From contig JADNRZ010000001.1 of the NCBI GenBank assembly GCA_015501605.1, positions 2,232,001 to 2,296,000 on the forward strand: DNA of 64,000 nucleotides. The letters are read 5' to 3'. The notes beneath the pieces were generated by a model. It had not been told where the DNA came from and did no database searches. It saw only the letters and a list, made by a program, of their open reading frames with translations. Both the position numbers and the translations under genes were made by a program. This stretch comes from Panaeolus papilionaceus. Its lineage: Eukaryota; Basidiomycota; Agaricomycetes; Agaricales. Below are positions 30,998-42,798 of this stretch, in pieces (within the stretch, counting starts at the first letter, position 1; each line of letters begins with the position of its first letter).

Positions 30998-32077
30998 CTA
31001 AGACCGTAGAAAAGAACCATACATTCTGGAGGCCGCAGTTGTGGTCGCATCCATGATTTTACTAGCACACGATCTGTTCTTCCATTTTTTGCGAGCTTGG
31101 ATGTCCTCGAACTCCCTCATGCGTAACTTCCCCGCTACAAGCATCCAACAATCTTCCCTCTCACTTTCACTCTCTAACTGTTCTAATTTGACCTCGTAGC
31201 CCTGCATCCACAAGCTAATCCGGTCATCCGACTGCTCCGGTTTCGATATTTGCCGTGCAACGAGTCCGTATCTTGCGCATATAGTTTCGTATTTGCACGA
31301 CCGTTCGACTGGCACACGATAAATTCGTAACATTTTGGAAGTGTGTCGGGCTAGACAGTGGTCGAAATGATTGCGTGAGAGGGGAATCGAGACTTGAGAC
31401 TTGCCGTCATGGGACGTGATGCGGTATTCTGCGTCGTCTTCCTCAATAATGTATGGTCGGAGCGATGGAGGATATAGGGGGTTCCCGTGTCGATTAAGTG
31501 GCATCGTTGGTCGGACGCGAGGCATGTGAGAAGGTCGATGAGTGCGCTGTACAGGTTGGGCAGGGGGGAGAAGATGTAGTTTATCTAGTACGTTATGTAC
31601 TAGAAGAGTTCCCAACGATGCTGGTACCAATGAGCTCATGGGTTCAAAGTGAGAGGAACATATTTGTGTTGGGGGGATAATCTGATCGAGAACTCGTGCG
31701 ACTTCTGCTTCCTCTTCAGTGTCGTAGTGGGTGTTTGTTAACTCTTCATCAGAGGAACTGTAGTCACTGTACGGAGGGTGAACACAAGTAGAGCGTTGAG
31801 ATGCGTCTGAGGAGTCGGATATTTCTGAAAACGACCTGGCATAGCTTTTACGGCTCGCCCGTTTCCGGAGGGAAGAACGAATGGGACCAGGACCATGATC
31901 CAATTTAGACGTGGATTCCATTCGTTTGTCACGAGATATATTTCGCTTTGATCTGGATAGCACCTTTCCATCTGTGTCTCTTCGACGTCGTAGCCGGCGT
32001 GAGGGTGGAGGAGGAGATGGAGGTCTGGGAGTGGTGATCACTTCATAGCATCGAGGAATATCGTTGTAGTTATCCAT
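30998..32077 (-). CDS. Orphan basic/acidic protein of unknown function
   Basis: An intronless frame of about 359 residues. I choose MDNYNDIPRCYEVI at 32077 because a further upstream in-frame start (32155) would add a stretch with little coding character. The N-terminal third is disordered: proline-rich (PPSPPPPSRRLRRRR) with Arg/Ser clusters, then acidic. The C-terminal half looks folded, with RPYIIEEDDAEYRIT, RNHFDHCLARHTSKM, RYGLVARQI and EDCWMLVAGKLRMREFE. There is no signal peptide or membrane segment. I do not recognise a family. Arg-rich patches could bind nucleic acid or direct nuclear import; this is inference. Confidence 0.65.
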   Translation of the reverse strand: MDNYNDIPRCYEVITTPRPPSPPPPSRRLRRRRDTDGKVLSRSKRNISRDKRMESTSKLDHGPGPIRSSLRKRASRKSYARSFSEISDSSDASQRSTCVHPPYSDYSSSDEELTNTHYDTEEEAEVARVLDQIIPPTQICSSHFEPMSSLVPASLGTLLVHNVLDKLHLLPPAQPVQRTHRPSHMPRVRPTMPLNRHGNPLYPPSLRPYIIEEDDAEYRITSHDGKSQVSIPLSRNHFDHCLARHTSKMLRIYRVPVERSCKYETICARYGLVARQISKPEQSDDRISLWMQGYEVKLEQLESESEREDCWMLVAGKLRMREFEDIQARKKWKNRSCASKIMDATTTAASRMYGSFLRS

Positions 32078-33310
32078 TGCTAGGCTACTTAGTGTGAGCG
32101 ATTCTTGGAAGCAGAAATCTTTGATGCTGGAGAGTGTATCAGACAATATAAGCACAGTAATCGACTGAAGCTACGGACCTCTGGTGGAAATCAAAGTGTT
32201 TCGAAAATTAGAGGATATTGTGGTTGAACAGTGGTGAATATTAACGGTGTGATCAGGTTATGAAGGCTCAGTGTTATACTGCAAGGTATAATAGAAAAAA
32301 GAACAATGTATATTACCTGTTGTATTACTAGGCATAGAGAATTATAAGGTATGGTGGAGAGTACTTGTTCCCGAAACAGTAATGGGTGCTATCAACACGC
32401 CTTCATGTTCTCACCATTCGTCAGGTCGTCATTTGCTTGTCGAGTGATGCCTAGATAAGCCTCTTCATGGTCAATTTCAAGGTTTTAGTAGAAAAATTTA
32501 TTCAAATTATAATTAAAAAGTCTTTGACTAGATTATGCGTGTACTTACGTCGACCAGTCCGAGTCGACCTTGCTGTCGAACTTCGAATCTCAAGTTACAC
32601 ATGATATGGTCACATGACCGTGTCAACCACAAAGCTCATTCAAACTCCGTCAATTTATAAATTTGCGCCGGAAGATAAAATTTGTCTTCAAGTGTCCGTC
32701 CAACATCTGAAGCGTTTAGCCAGGTCGTTAAATCGGCCTGCATAGCGTTATTGTTTCTAGTTGGCGGAGCGAGGCGGGGGGAAACTTCCGCTCACCAGAA
32801 CAAGCATTCACCTTCAACGCCCCTTCTTGGTTCGTTTCTTCGCAGTGAGCGCGAAGGGAGGGGATCTTGTAGCTCGCAAGGCTCGATCTCCTTCTGTTCT
32901 CTGTTGAGGTTTCTTGACGCCGGCTGGGGATTGTTAAATGTGTGTGCATCGTTATATTTCTAATCCGGCCGTAACCCCGATCTCTGGATTGGTGCTACTA
33001 TGTGGCTTTGACGGTTTGGGGAAACCATAACGGAGACACCTCTTCGCTACATTATAATTTATTTATTTTTGTCTTGAAAACCAAATATAATACGTTTATG
33101 CACTACCATCGCTTTCACATGAGCTTTTCTCGGTCTGATTGGTGTTCTCACATTGGTCGTTGTGAGCAGGCAGAAAATATGTGGGGGTTGAGGCCTTAGG
33201 CTTCACCACTCAGCTACAAGAAGAAAAATACACCACAATTAATTGGGTCCCTAATAAGTACACAACTGAACCTCAAGCAACTAATAAGTATATAATGATC
33301 ATTATACCAT
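32078..33310. other. Intergenic stretch, no gene recognised
   Basis: 1.2 kb between the orphan gene and KEX1. A short inverted repeat with gtcgac arms lies near 32549-32569 but has no tRNA features. Open frames are all short and unlike known proteins. Confidence 0.5.
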
Positions 33311-35974
33311 TCACTTGCGACTGCTAACACGAGCGTAGTCATCCTCGTCTTCGCTATCACCAACCTCAAAAATGGCTTCTTGCTGCTGGAGCGTTCCGCC
33401 ATTCCCCGCTCTCTGTTTACCTTTGCCACTTGTGGGGGCATCGTGAATCCTCAATGGAACCTCCCGCTCCCTGTCTACTTCACGCAGTTCGCCGTTTGTG
33501 CGCAGAGGTATGCTCTCTTCAGCGTCGTCGGAGCCAGGTCCGCCACCTCGTCCTATAGGGAGCTGTACACGCCTTCGGCGTATCCTACACCAAACAAATG
33601 TACCAATAATAACAAACACCAGTAGGAGAACAAGAGCTGCTGAGCCAGCGTTGTAATATGCTAATCCCCAGAAAAAATGAGAAACAGAAATGTAGATGAT
33701 AAAACAAGCTCACCTTCCCACATGGCCTTATCCTGCTGAGGAGTTTTCTTCGGTCCCTCATCTGGCTTTTGGTTGTGTTCCTCTACGAATATAGGTTTGA
33801 CATTGGTGCCCAGCTGACTGGGAATCCTGGCAGAGCCATCAACGAGAGCAGTAAAGTTGGCGTCCATGAAACGCAGCATCATGTCGTGGGTGACATGGGG
33901 TACGTCGAAGGGTGCCATATGTGAAGCATTGAAAATTTTGGCGTATGTCAGGTTTCTCGACTCCACCCATGTGCCTGCAGGCATTGAGTTGACGTTCCAA
34001 GATTGTGTTTGAACGGTCCCGAGCCCAGTTTGGCCTGCCCAGTTCAGATTTTTGATCATATTCTCCAATCCCATGTAATTGCAAATAAGATCCTGGTCAC
34101 CAGCGAAGATGAGAACTTTGATCTTTTCCAAAATTCGTGGTAGGACAGAGACAGCAGACTCAAGTCTCTCTTCCTGGAAAGCACGATGGACGTCGGGACG
34201 ACATTCAATCCAACTACCGGGGTGAGCATTTGCGTGCAGTGCTGTTACGACATCATCTTTCTATGGGGGAATAACACAGTTGGCGACATTGAGCGTGGTA
34301 GCAAGAGCAAAAATTACATACACCGAGGAAGTTGGTGATGGCGGGCATCTCAGGTGGCCAATTCATACCACAGGCGGGTGCAGTGTCATCCAAACGGATG
34401 TCATAGATATTCAAGCACATATCTTTGCCGTTGACTCTGCGGGTTCGCATCGTCAGTAGCTTCCAAGAATAGGTTGAACGCGACAAATACATACTTTTTA
34501 TTACGCACGCTCATGATGGACCTGAGAACTTGTTGACAACTCTTGATCAACATAGGGTTGCTGTCCTTCAATCTCTCTAATTCAGCGTTGCACGAATCAA
34601 CTTCTTTTTTGGCCGCTTTCCAGGGCTGCGGAATAAAAGAATGACGATTAGACAGAGTAACCACTTGCGTGACCAATGAAAAGGCTCCGTAGCTGTGTAG
34701 CTGAGGACACTGCTCTATATTTGAGCGGCGAGAGAGCACAACGACAGACTTGAGAATTAAGAGGCTTTACGGCAATCTCCTGTTCCCAACTTAATTGAAA
34801 ACAGAAAAATTCGCACTCACGTCTGAATTTTCCTCTAATAGGCCTGTCTTCACAGCGTATTCGATGTACGCGGGATACTGGCTTCGTGAATCCATCCAAC
34901 CGTTTCCGATAGCCACCCCCTTCAACGGAACCGAGAGCCTGGAATTTAAAATAGCATCGGCTGTGTGTCAAAGGGAGTTGTTTAAAGTTGATCAGGATCA
35001 GAGGCAGTGATGAAACAGTAGGGCATACCAAAGTAGGGTATCCATTGACCGGCAAAGCTCTCTCCTGCAAGGTATGTCTAGAAACACACGGGAATTAGCT
35101 TCCATCTTGAGAATGTATAGATAACAGTCCAAGTGAATTCAGGAAATAAGGACACGTACATCCATGTTTGTATACTCCGGGAATACTTTGTAAAAGTTGG
35201 TAAGAAATTCAATGAACTGTTTCTGGGCCTACAACATAGAAGCGGGATGAAATAACAGTGTATGAGGTTTGATAACGTGTGAAACGTACAACATCCATGG
35301 TATGAACATACTTGTCCGTCGCGGTATAGGAAAAGCCTGTTCCTGCAGGCTGGTCGACTATTTGAAAGAGTAAGCCAAGGCAAGAAAAATACACGCCAAC
35401 AACGCACCGAACACCAAAGTTGAATATTCTTCCCAACCGCCTGGCTGAACGAAAAAGTCATGGGCAGATTTACCATCCCAACGCCATGGTCCAACTTCCA
35501 TCATTGCACCGTCAAACGAGGAGCATCCTGGTCCACCCTGCAACATATTAAAGTTAGCGCTGCACCCGTATGAACACGGGGGATATGTGGGATACGATGT
35601 CCCCAGAGACACAGTTTTAGAACGCACATTAAACCAGAAAATCACTCGTTCTCTGTCCGCTACTTTCCTGTTCTTGATCATGAAGAAATATAGATGCGGG
35701 GTAACATCCGTCTTCGATTGTGAATGGCTTGGGTCAGCCGAAAGATGACCACCAAACATAGTTAAAGGGTGGTTTGGATCCTGGTGTATATAGGGTATCT
35801 GGGGAATATAAAAAGAGGCGGCGGAGGGTACTAGCGAAGGCATAATATGTTAAAAATCCCGTATTTGGAAGTTAGTTTAAATGGCATACCGTCTGTAGGA
35901 GCAGCGTACGCATTCTGATTAAGGAATACGATAGTAATAAGACCCAGCAATAATGAACGACATGACTGCAACAT
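33311..35974 (-). CDS. KEX1: Pheromone-processing carboxypeptidase KEX1
   Basis: Kex1 is a Golgi serine carboxypeptidase that trims basic residues from secreted precursors after Kex2 cleavage. The start MLQSCRSLLLGLITIVFL is a clear signal peptide ending near AYAAPTD. GGPGCSSFDGAMMEVGP (oxyanion region), VDQPAGTGFSY and YLAGESFAGQWIPYF (nucleophile Ser) follow. IFAGDQDLICNYMG (catalytic Asp) and FNASHMAPFDVP (catalytic His) complete the triad. After the catalytic domain come an acidic/Pro linker, one transmembrane segment (ALVLLLVFVIIGTFVWC) and a basic, then acidic cytosolic tail, as in Kex1 rather than vacuolar carboxypeptidase Y. At least eight introns are needed on the minus strand. The stop TGA is at 33311-33313. 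Confidence 0.93.
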
Positions 35975-36174
35975 TATTTTGTTGGTAGACGTCTAGATGG
36001 TAGAAATATCAAAGGAGAGCCGATGATGATTGTTGCGGTGGCACGCTTTGCTGGAACCTCGGACATTGATACACATTCCAAAAAAGGATATTATATTCCG
36101 CGCTATCCACACACACAATAGGAATCAGACAGACGCGTGTAATACTTACTCTGTTCTTGTTTTCAACCTTCGCC
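35975..36174. promoter_or_regulatory. 200-bp divergent promoter, KEX1 and ER thioredoxin-like gene
   Basis: Two secretory-pathway genes start 200 bases apart and face away from each other, so they probably share promoter elements. No specific site recognised. Confidence 0.45.
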
Positions 36175-37441
36175 ATGCGTCTCAAATTACCAACAATATT
36201 GACTTGTACATCTCTCGCTGCTTCTGTAAACGCTAGTTATTTTTCAGCCGGATGGGCACCAGGACAGAAGGTCGAAACAGCTGCTACCCCAGCTGCTACC
36301 TTCAATCCACAATCAACGGCGACTGCACCTCCTCAAGCTACTCCCTTCAGTCTCGCAAGTTTATTGGATATCAATAACCTTCTCACATCGGGACCAGCAG
36401 TAGCTCTGTTCAAGAACTTTGGTATAAATATCACCGAAAGAGTCCAACAAGTTGCCGAGAGGAAGATTTGGGATGAGCGTGTGCAACTTATAACTGACGA
36501 CAACTTTGACGAGCTTATCACGAACGAACCTCTGACAGAGCAGGAGGAAAGGGACAGAGTCTGGATCCTTGCAATGTACGTTCTCTTCTGGTCCTCATTA
36601 GTGGCTGGACGTTGACTAACATTACACTTGAAGAACTGTCACATCCACAGGACAAGAAGGTGTTTCGAAATACGTTGACCAAGTCTTCGACTCTGCATAT
36701 AACAAGTCCCAAATTGCTGGAGACCTTCCAAATGTCAAGTGGGGTCGTATTGATTATCTTAACGTTACCTATATCACTACCAAATGGAACGTTTGGCAGT
36801 CAGTTCACCTTATCTCACATCCCTTACCATATGCTGACTACAACCCCATAGAGCGCCCTATCTTGTTGTTCTCACTGACCGCGGCCAAACCCTGCGATTC
36901 TATCGCCACTATCAAATCCGACTACGTGACGATTCCCTCCTCGAGTTTTTGCGTACTGAAGGCTGGAGGACAACTGCTCCTTGGTCCTCACCTTTCGCGC
37001 CCGGCGGTGACCGGTAAGTGTTGTGCCTTGCACGTTTTCGCAAGCTAATATAATCCTTGCTTATTCCCCATACTACCACATTCGCGTCTTAGTGAATGGC
37101 TAATGGATATTTTCGCCAAATACCTAACCAAGGGATATAATACTGTCATGGTCGTTCCGCGATGGATCCTCTTTATTATCTCTGGAAGCACCGCATCCCT
37201 CATTATTGCAGTCCTGCATCGCTCTCCGAAAAAGAAAGCACCTGCTGCTGTCAAACGTGAATCCGTGCCCCAAGGCCAACAACAAGCTAAAGCCACATTG
37301 TCAGTACCATCGACAGCAACAGGGACATCTATTCCTACCACCCGTTCTAAGTCGAAAGCTCCGGCAACGGACAGCGAGCGGGAAGGATCAGCACCCCCAG
37401 GTACAAGATCCAGCGCCCGCCAAAGAAAGGGCCGGAAGTAA
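36175..37441 (+). CDS. Thioredoxin-fold-like ER membrane protein lacking CXXC
   Basis: The start MRLKLPTILTCTSLAASVNA is a signal peptide. A lumenal part with a Pro/Ala/Thr-rich spacer and a helical stretch (ALFKNFGINITERVQQVAE, with an N-glycosylation site) leads into WILAITVTSTGQEG and VKWGRIDYLN. YLVVLTDRGQTLRFY and LLEFLRTEGW follow, which have the strand-helix pattern of a thioredoxin fold. No CXXC is visible, so disulfide chemistry is unlikely. One transmembrane segment (VVPRWILFIISGSTASLIIAV) precedes a basic cytosolic tail of about 75 residues. Introns are at about 36574-36635, 36799-36851 and 37013-37091. It may act as a non-catalytic chaperone of the ER lumen; the exact family is not recognised. 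Confidence 0.78.
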
Positions 37442-37795
37442 ACTTTTCATGTGGATATGTCAAATCCGCTCTATGCTAGTTGAATGCTGCATGTTGCGCG
37501 CTCTTGATTCCCTCATGCTTCATATCTATTTTTACAACTTTTTACTCACCATGGCATGATACCTGCTTGGCTCTCCTGGAAATGTATTCTTTGATATCAC
37601 GCCAATATGTAATAACGTGGAGTACTTCGGTTGTACCTATGTTTTTTTAACGCTTGCCTGGTAGCTCTGTTGTATGTACATACCGTTCTAACTGTTGTTG
37701 TTTAATACGATCAATACCCCTTGACACATGTATTACATTGGTTGGATACACATCATAACACCCGATGGGGACCTTGGCACACTTGGATGGCTCTA
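37442..37795. other. Convergent 3' UTR region
   Basis: 354 bases between two facing stops. T-rich, no gene seen. Confidence 0.5.
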
Positions 37796-39502
37796 CTAGA
37801 CATTTGCTAAAGCATTGGGCCGATCCGCGACTCTAGGGAACGCATTCGTGGATGCTAGTACGACCATTTGCCTCTCGTGGCTGATATAACCTCTGATATA
37901 CCCCTTGTATATCATGTTAGCAACGAGGCATTCCGCTTCCTCGACAGATACATTGTCCCCTGCAACAGTGAGGCCTGCATGGAACAAGGCTATCGTAATG
38001 CGCGTGGCTTTTTCGGATGCAACCCAACTAGTACAAATGATGCGTATGTTAGAACGCAGACATGTTGGTAAAACTAGTGATCACACTCACACCCTCCTGA
38101 ACAAACACCTAACGCAAAGCTCTCTGGCCTTCTCGAGTGAGAGCCATAAGTTCAACTCCAACAGTCTCGATTCCCATTTGTCGAGAGCTGCATCATATGC
38201 CTTAAGATTGCCAGTTCGGATGGCGTCGATGAAGGGCGAAAAGAGTTCGTATAACACAGGGAACCGTGCGAGAAGCTCGGCTGATGGAAGGTGGCCTTTA
38301 AGAATACGCAGAGGAATGAGGTAGGCAAGTATGCGTCTATGTTGAAAGTTGGCAACGAAAAAATTCAAGGGATGTTTGACGTGATGCTTACTCTTGGTTA
38401 CTGTGTGCACCGATGTAGCAGTTGTAAAAGGCAAGGGTCAGTTCTTCTTCCGACTGCTTGCCATGCGTATGATCAGAAATGTTGTTATGTATATACAAGA
38501 TAAGTACACACCTTTGCGAACTCCTCGTTCAAAAAACTAATCATGCCAATGTAATAGCGATACATGACTTGATGGGACCGAGGATAGAGTTGCAATCTTG
38601 GAATATCTGTGTTCGCGTCGAGAGCTCTGAGGATATTCTTGGAGAGGGAAATCCGCTTTATCTAGAAAACCAGAGTTTGCTGTGTTGAGACATGCGAATG
38701 AAGCATAAAATCTTACCCTGAAATAACACTTCAGGATGAGTCCCACCACGTAGTAGACACCCCATTTTCGCGATTGGTCTGGAGGCGATGTCCTACGAAC
38801 AAGGTCAAGCATATTTTGACAACATGTTCGGTCAGCAAAACATACCGATCTGTTACACAGCTTCCAAAAGCTTTGGTGATTATTCTGGCACTCTCCTCCA
38901 TACAATCGCTCTTCTGGTTGTGATATTTTGCGTGTAGGTCTGCCTGCTCAATGCATCAACGAAGCAAGCCAAAATTCTTCATGGTCAGACATGCCCATCA
39001 TGCTTTGAGTTTCAATAGAGATTAACGCACATCGAGAGCCAAGTCCCTCAAGTCGCGCAGGATCGAGAAGAGAGCTGGAAGTGTCCATCCTCGGTTTTCT
39101 GTGAAAAACCGGAGGAACAAGCTAAACAAACCAATGCATGAGTACAGATTTAAGTAATTTTCTGAATAGGACGCACACCACCAGATGAGAATCTTCTTTA
39201 AAAGCGTCGATATAGCGCTTCTTCGCAATATGGGCACAAACGAGCACGTATTGGATCGCAATTTCGTCCCATGGGCTTTGCATGCTTCCACTATATCTGC
39301 TCATGGATTCGCGCTTTACGACTTCGATATATACGCAAGTAGATCCACAGATAGACAGAGCTCAACTCACTGTGTGGTGCCTAAATTCTTTTACAAGGTC
39401 CTTCCCATGCGGACTAGTAGGTCGCAGCAAATATGCCAGGTTCGGGCCATTCTCCGAAGCAATGGCATCGCTCAGTTGTAGACTAAACGTCGTGAAATTC
39501 AT
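37796..39502 (-). CDS. PCI-domain protein of the CSN12/THP1/PCID2 family
   Basis: This family includes Thp1 of the TREX-2 mRNA export complex and COP9-associated Csn12. The protein starts MNFTTFSLQLSDAIASENG. Middle exons show WDEIAIQYVLVCAHIAKKRY, RGWTLPALFSILRDLRDLA and RKWGVYYVVGLILKCYFR. The PCI core is clear: RRILAYLIPLRILKGHLPS, LYELFSPFIDAIRTGNLK, LDKWESRLLELNLWLSLEKA and VEEAECLVANMIYKGYIRGY (winged helix). The last exon ends FPRVADRPNALANV. Many short introns make exact joints uncertain. The phrase order matches fungal COP9 subunit 12-type annotation. Whether it works with Sac3 (TREX-2) or with the signalosome cannot be told from sequence. Confidence 0.88.
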
Positions 39503-39757
39503 TGAAGTAGATTATATCTTTGGTAGAGTGTGCGACGTTAAAATACCGATCCAGGACAAGAGGAATTCGGCAGAAGTTCACCGTTAGGTAGTTCAAAAGC
39601 CTGAACTTGAAGGTGACGATTTGAGTCGAAGGGTTGTGAATGTTGTTCGACCATTTTGAATCCTCCAATGTCCCAATTATTTCATGTTTCCCACGATGGC
39701 GTTTGCTTTGAGTGCACTCTGCCGACTCTGATGTTACCTTTATTTCAAGTTCTTGTC

Positions 39758-41152
39758 ATGAATTATGCCCCACACTATAAGACTATCAGGGTAGGAGAAG
39801 AAGGTCCTGTTTCGGTTAGACAAGGGCCTTCTCCCCCACGACAACTGCCCTGGCCTTCAGCCTCCATCATGTAAGTTATTCCATGGTTCTTGTAGACCAC
39901 AAGGTCGCCAATAGGAACGTCATATTAACCTGATATACTTGTATGCGTCTGAAATGATGAATTTCCAGCTTGATGGGTATGACGGGAGTGGGAAAGAGCA
40001 CGGTACTACAGACTCAAATATTAATCGAAATATCGCATTGACAATTTGATGACGAATCCATTTTAATAGCTCATTGAGTCTCTGTGCGAGACCAGGTCGC
40101 TCGGCATCTCAAAAAATCAACTCGAGAGTGCTACACAAGGTATCACGGTGTACGAGTTGGTCAATGTCACTGTAAAAGATATACACACCATCGAACATGA
40201 CAAAGCGCCTATATATCTGGTCGATACCCCAGGCTTCTTAGACCATAAAATCTCAGAAATGACCATTATCAAGTCTCTTCAGGAATGGGCAAAGCCACAA
40301 ACGTATGTAAATATTTACCTGTTTCGTTGGTCAATATCCTCATTGTCAAACGTTACGCTTCTTCCTCTCTACATATTTGTAGTCATATCACTGCCATCAT
40401 GTACCTAGACCGTATCACGGACAATCGAATGTCAGGGAGGAAAAGGACGACTCTCGAGATGTTCAAGGCGCTGACCGGGGATGGAATCGCAAGTCGCATG
40501 ACTGTTGTAACAACGATGTGGGACAACCTCTGGAATGAGCAGCAAGTTCTCAAGGGAAGTGAGCGATTCCAAGAGATGGAGGATCTACACTGGCAGGTAA
40601 CCTTCCACCCTCATCCGGAGCCAAAGATCAAAACTAAATAATGCCACATAGGACTTACTTTCGCAAGGTGGACAGATTCTCAAGTTTACAAATACCCAGG
40701 AGTCAGCGCTTACTGTCATTGATGAGTGCCTCACCAGTGCCAAAAGGGTTGGCGGTTACTTCGCATTCGAAAGAGCGGTTAATAGACACCATCTCGAGAA
40801 TAGCCCTTTTGGAGCACCGGTGCATCAGAACTTGCTTCAAAGAACAGTCGCATTACACCAGAGGATACAATCTTTAGAAGAGGAACTGAAAGGATTGGCA
40901 GGTGATGATACCCAAGCAGAACTTTTGGCTATTTGTTTGAAACAGAGAGCCGAAGCCGAAGCTGACCTAAAGATGTTTCAACAAGAACTTCAAATGTTTG
41001 GACCGCCACCTGCAGCGCCTGGTGACGAGATTTCAGAGTCTTCCTTTGAACATCAGGAGTCCAAGGGCAACTATGTCCGGAAGGCCGTGCAAGGTGTAAA
41101 GACAAGGATAAAGTCTGTATTTAGTTTTGGAAAGCATGACGACCATCGATAG
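39758..41152 (+). CDS. P-loop GTPase-like protein (AIG1/G-domain family)
   Basis: The G1 P-loop GMTGVGKST is formed by an exon lying between introns ending tttccag and starting gtacta. The switch region TQGITVYE, G3 motif LVDTPGFLD and a G4-like TTMWD follow. The next part, HITAIMYLDRITDNRMSG, is typical of the Agaricomycete expansion of small single-domain G proteins. The C-terminal 110 residues hold a coiled coil (RIQSLEEELKGLAG, KQRAEAEADLKMFQQEL) and a basic tail. I choose the ATG at 39758 (MNYAPHYKTIRVGEEG); an earlier in-frame ATG at 39668 is possible. The function is unknown; some family members are linked to fungal cell-cell recognition only by speculation. Confidence 0.78.
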
Positions 41153-41328
41153 TTTATTTAATAAATATATTATATTTTGACTTGGTTTATTTATTAAAAT
41201 ATAGGGGTAAATTAGCTATTTATGGTAATGATGGTGTCATATCTGGCTTCATCTTATCAAGCAGCTGTCAGTTGAGACAATCCTGCTTTTCTCGAGTCTG
41301 ACTCTGTCCAGTAACTATCATCGTCAAC

Positions 41329-42329
41329 ATGTCCCTTCAACTCTATATGAGAGCTCAAACTTTATCTGGAAGTGTTGATTCTCCCCACACCCTTGATATT
41401 TTCTGTAAGTGTGCCTAAAAACACATCACAAAGCCAAGACAACGAGCGCTTACCGACGATCCCCAGTGGATTATGTCTGCCCTTATAGGTATGCATCGTG
41501 ATACAAGTAGAAATTTTACTTCTCTGACGTGCTTACTGCTGGAAAAAGCGCCAAGATTGCATTCAAAATTGAGAACATCCTGAGGCCTCTTCTCGGACCA
41601 GGTGGAAAGTATGATGGAAAAGTCAAGCTAGTGTTCAGGCTCCATCCTCAGCCATGGCACGCCACCTCTACATATGTCCACGAGGCTGCACTTGCGGTAT
41701 GCTAAGAGCCCTTCCGCTTTGCTCGTATTGATAATTCATCGAATCAGGCTCTGCGGGTATCCCCTGAAAACTTCTGGCCATTTAGTCTTGCAGTGAGTCC
41801 ATTCCAACGGTTAACACCACACCGGGCAGCGTAAATGCAGGAATCAGTATTTGCCCCTGAAATTTTACCCTTCTTTTCTCTACACTTAGATTACCCCCAT
41901 TGCATAGCTGATTTTGAAGTCTTGACACAGCTATTCAAAAATCAAGAGCAATTCTTTGACATCCCCACTCAAGATCTATCGGCGAAGCAAATCAGAGAGA
42001 AACTTGCCGAGTTGGCCGCGACTGTCCTGCCTGCAGGTACCATCCCGGCTTTTAAAGATCTGCTCGCTTTCAAAGGGCCGGGCCTCAACAGTGGAAATGG
42101 CGTAACCGACGATCTCAAGTACAACAGTGAGTATTTACAGCCTCTCCCGTGCTCTAAATGCCACCCAGGCTCACAATGTTCTTATTTATTTTAAAAACTA
42201 GTAAAATTTGCCCGTCAAAATAGCATTCACGTTTCTCCCACTGCATTGTGGGACGGTTTGATGGCAGCTGATGTATCTAGTGGCTGGGACGAGAAGGAAT
42301 GGCTTGACTTCTTCGGAAGCAAACTCTGA
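41329..42329 (+). CDS. DSBA-like thioredoxin-fold protein
   Basis: The spliced protein begins MSLQLYMRAQTLSG. It joins across two introns to LDYVCPYSAKIAFKIENIL, in which only the first Cys of the usual CXXC pair remains (CPYS). HPQPWHATSTYVHEAALAA, VSPENFWPFSLA, FFDIPTQDLSAKQIREKL and IKFARQNSIHVSPTALWDGL follow, then WDEKEWLDFFGSKL, all typical of the fungal DSBA-like family. The fourth intron, 41793-41930, is 138 nt, about twice the local norm, and its second half is open in frame. With only one active-site Cys, a glutathione-dependent or non-redox role is more likely than disulfide formation; this is inference. Confidence 0.83.
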
Positions 42330-42798
42330 ACCATTGCAACAATTTGATGTAAAATAAATTGTAATTATAACTTGCGGGGTATAATCAACCGTTGCATACA
42401 TTCACAGCATGCGATACAGATTTTACGAACGGAGTAGCGTTAACTTTAAGGATCTTTGATAATTGCGATAGTCATTTCACCGAGATCAAAACGTAGTCGG
42501 TGCACATACTGGTACCACCCCATGAACACCAGAGATATAACGAGTACAGTACATATTACATTCCATAGATTCTCTTTTACAAGTAACGTATATAAACTTA
42601 ATTGTACAACATAGTAATAAGATGGAAGAAGGCAATAAGTAAGATGAATGAGCGACATAGAAAGGATAACATTCCGGGTAGAAGGAGCTTGAGGATGTGA
42701 TAATCGATGGGAGCCTATGCAACTGAAATAAACCTATAATGTACAACAACAGCAGAACTGCTCGATAGGAAAGAAGGAAGGGGGTGATTAACATGGAA
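42330..42798. other. Convergent 3' UTR region
   Basis: 469 AT-rich bases between the facing stops of the DSBA-like gene and an orphan. No gene seen. Confidence 0.5.

Noticed and set aside
32549..32585. Inverted gtcgac repeat as a tRNA or small RNA
   Set aside because: No A-box/B-box pattern or acceptor stem; too short to be convincing.
32682..32963. 93-codon plus-strand frame in the KEX1 downstream gap
   Set aside because: Non-ATG start, no recognisable domain and composition unlike neighbouring genes.
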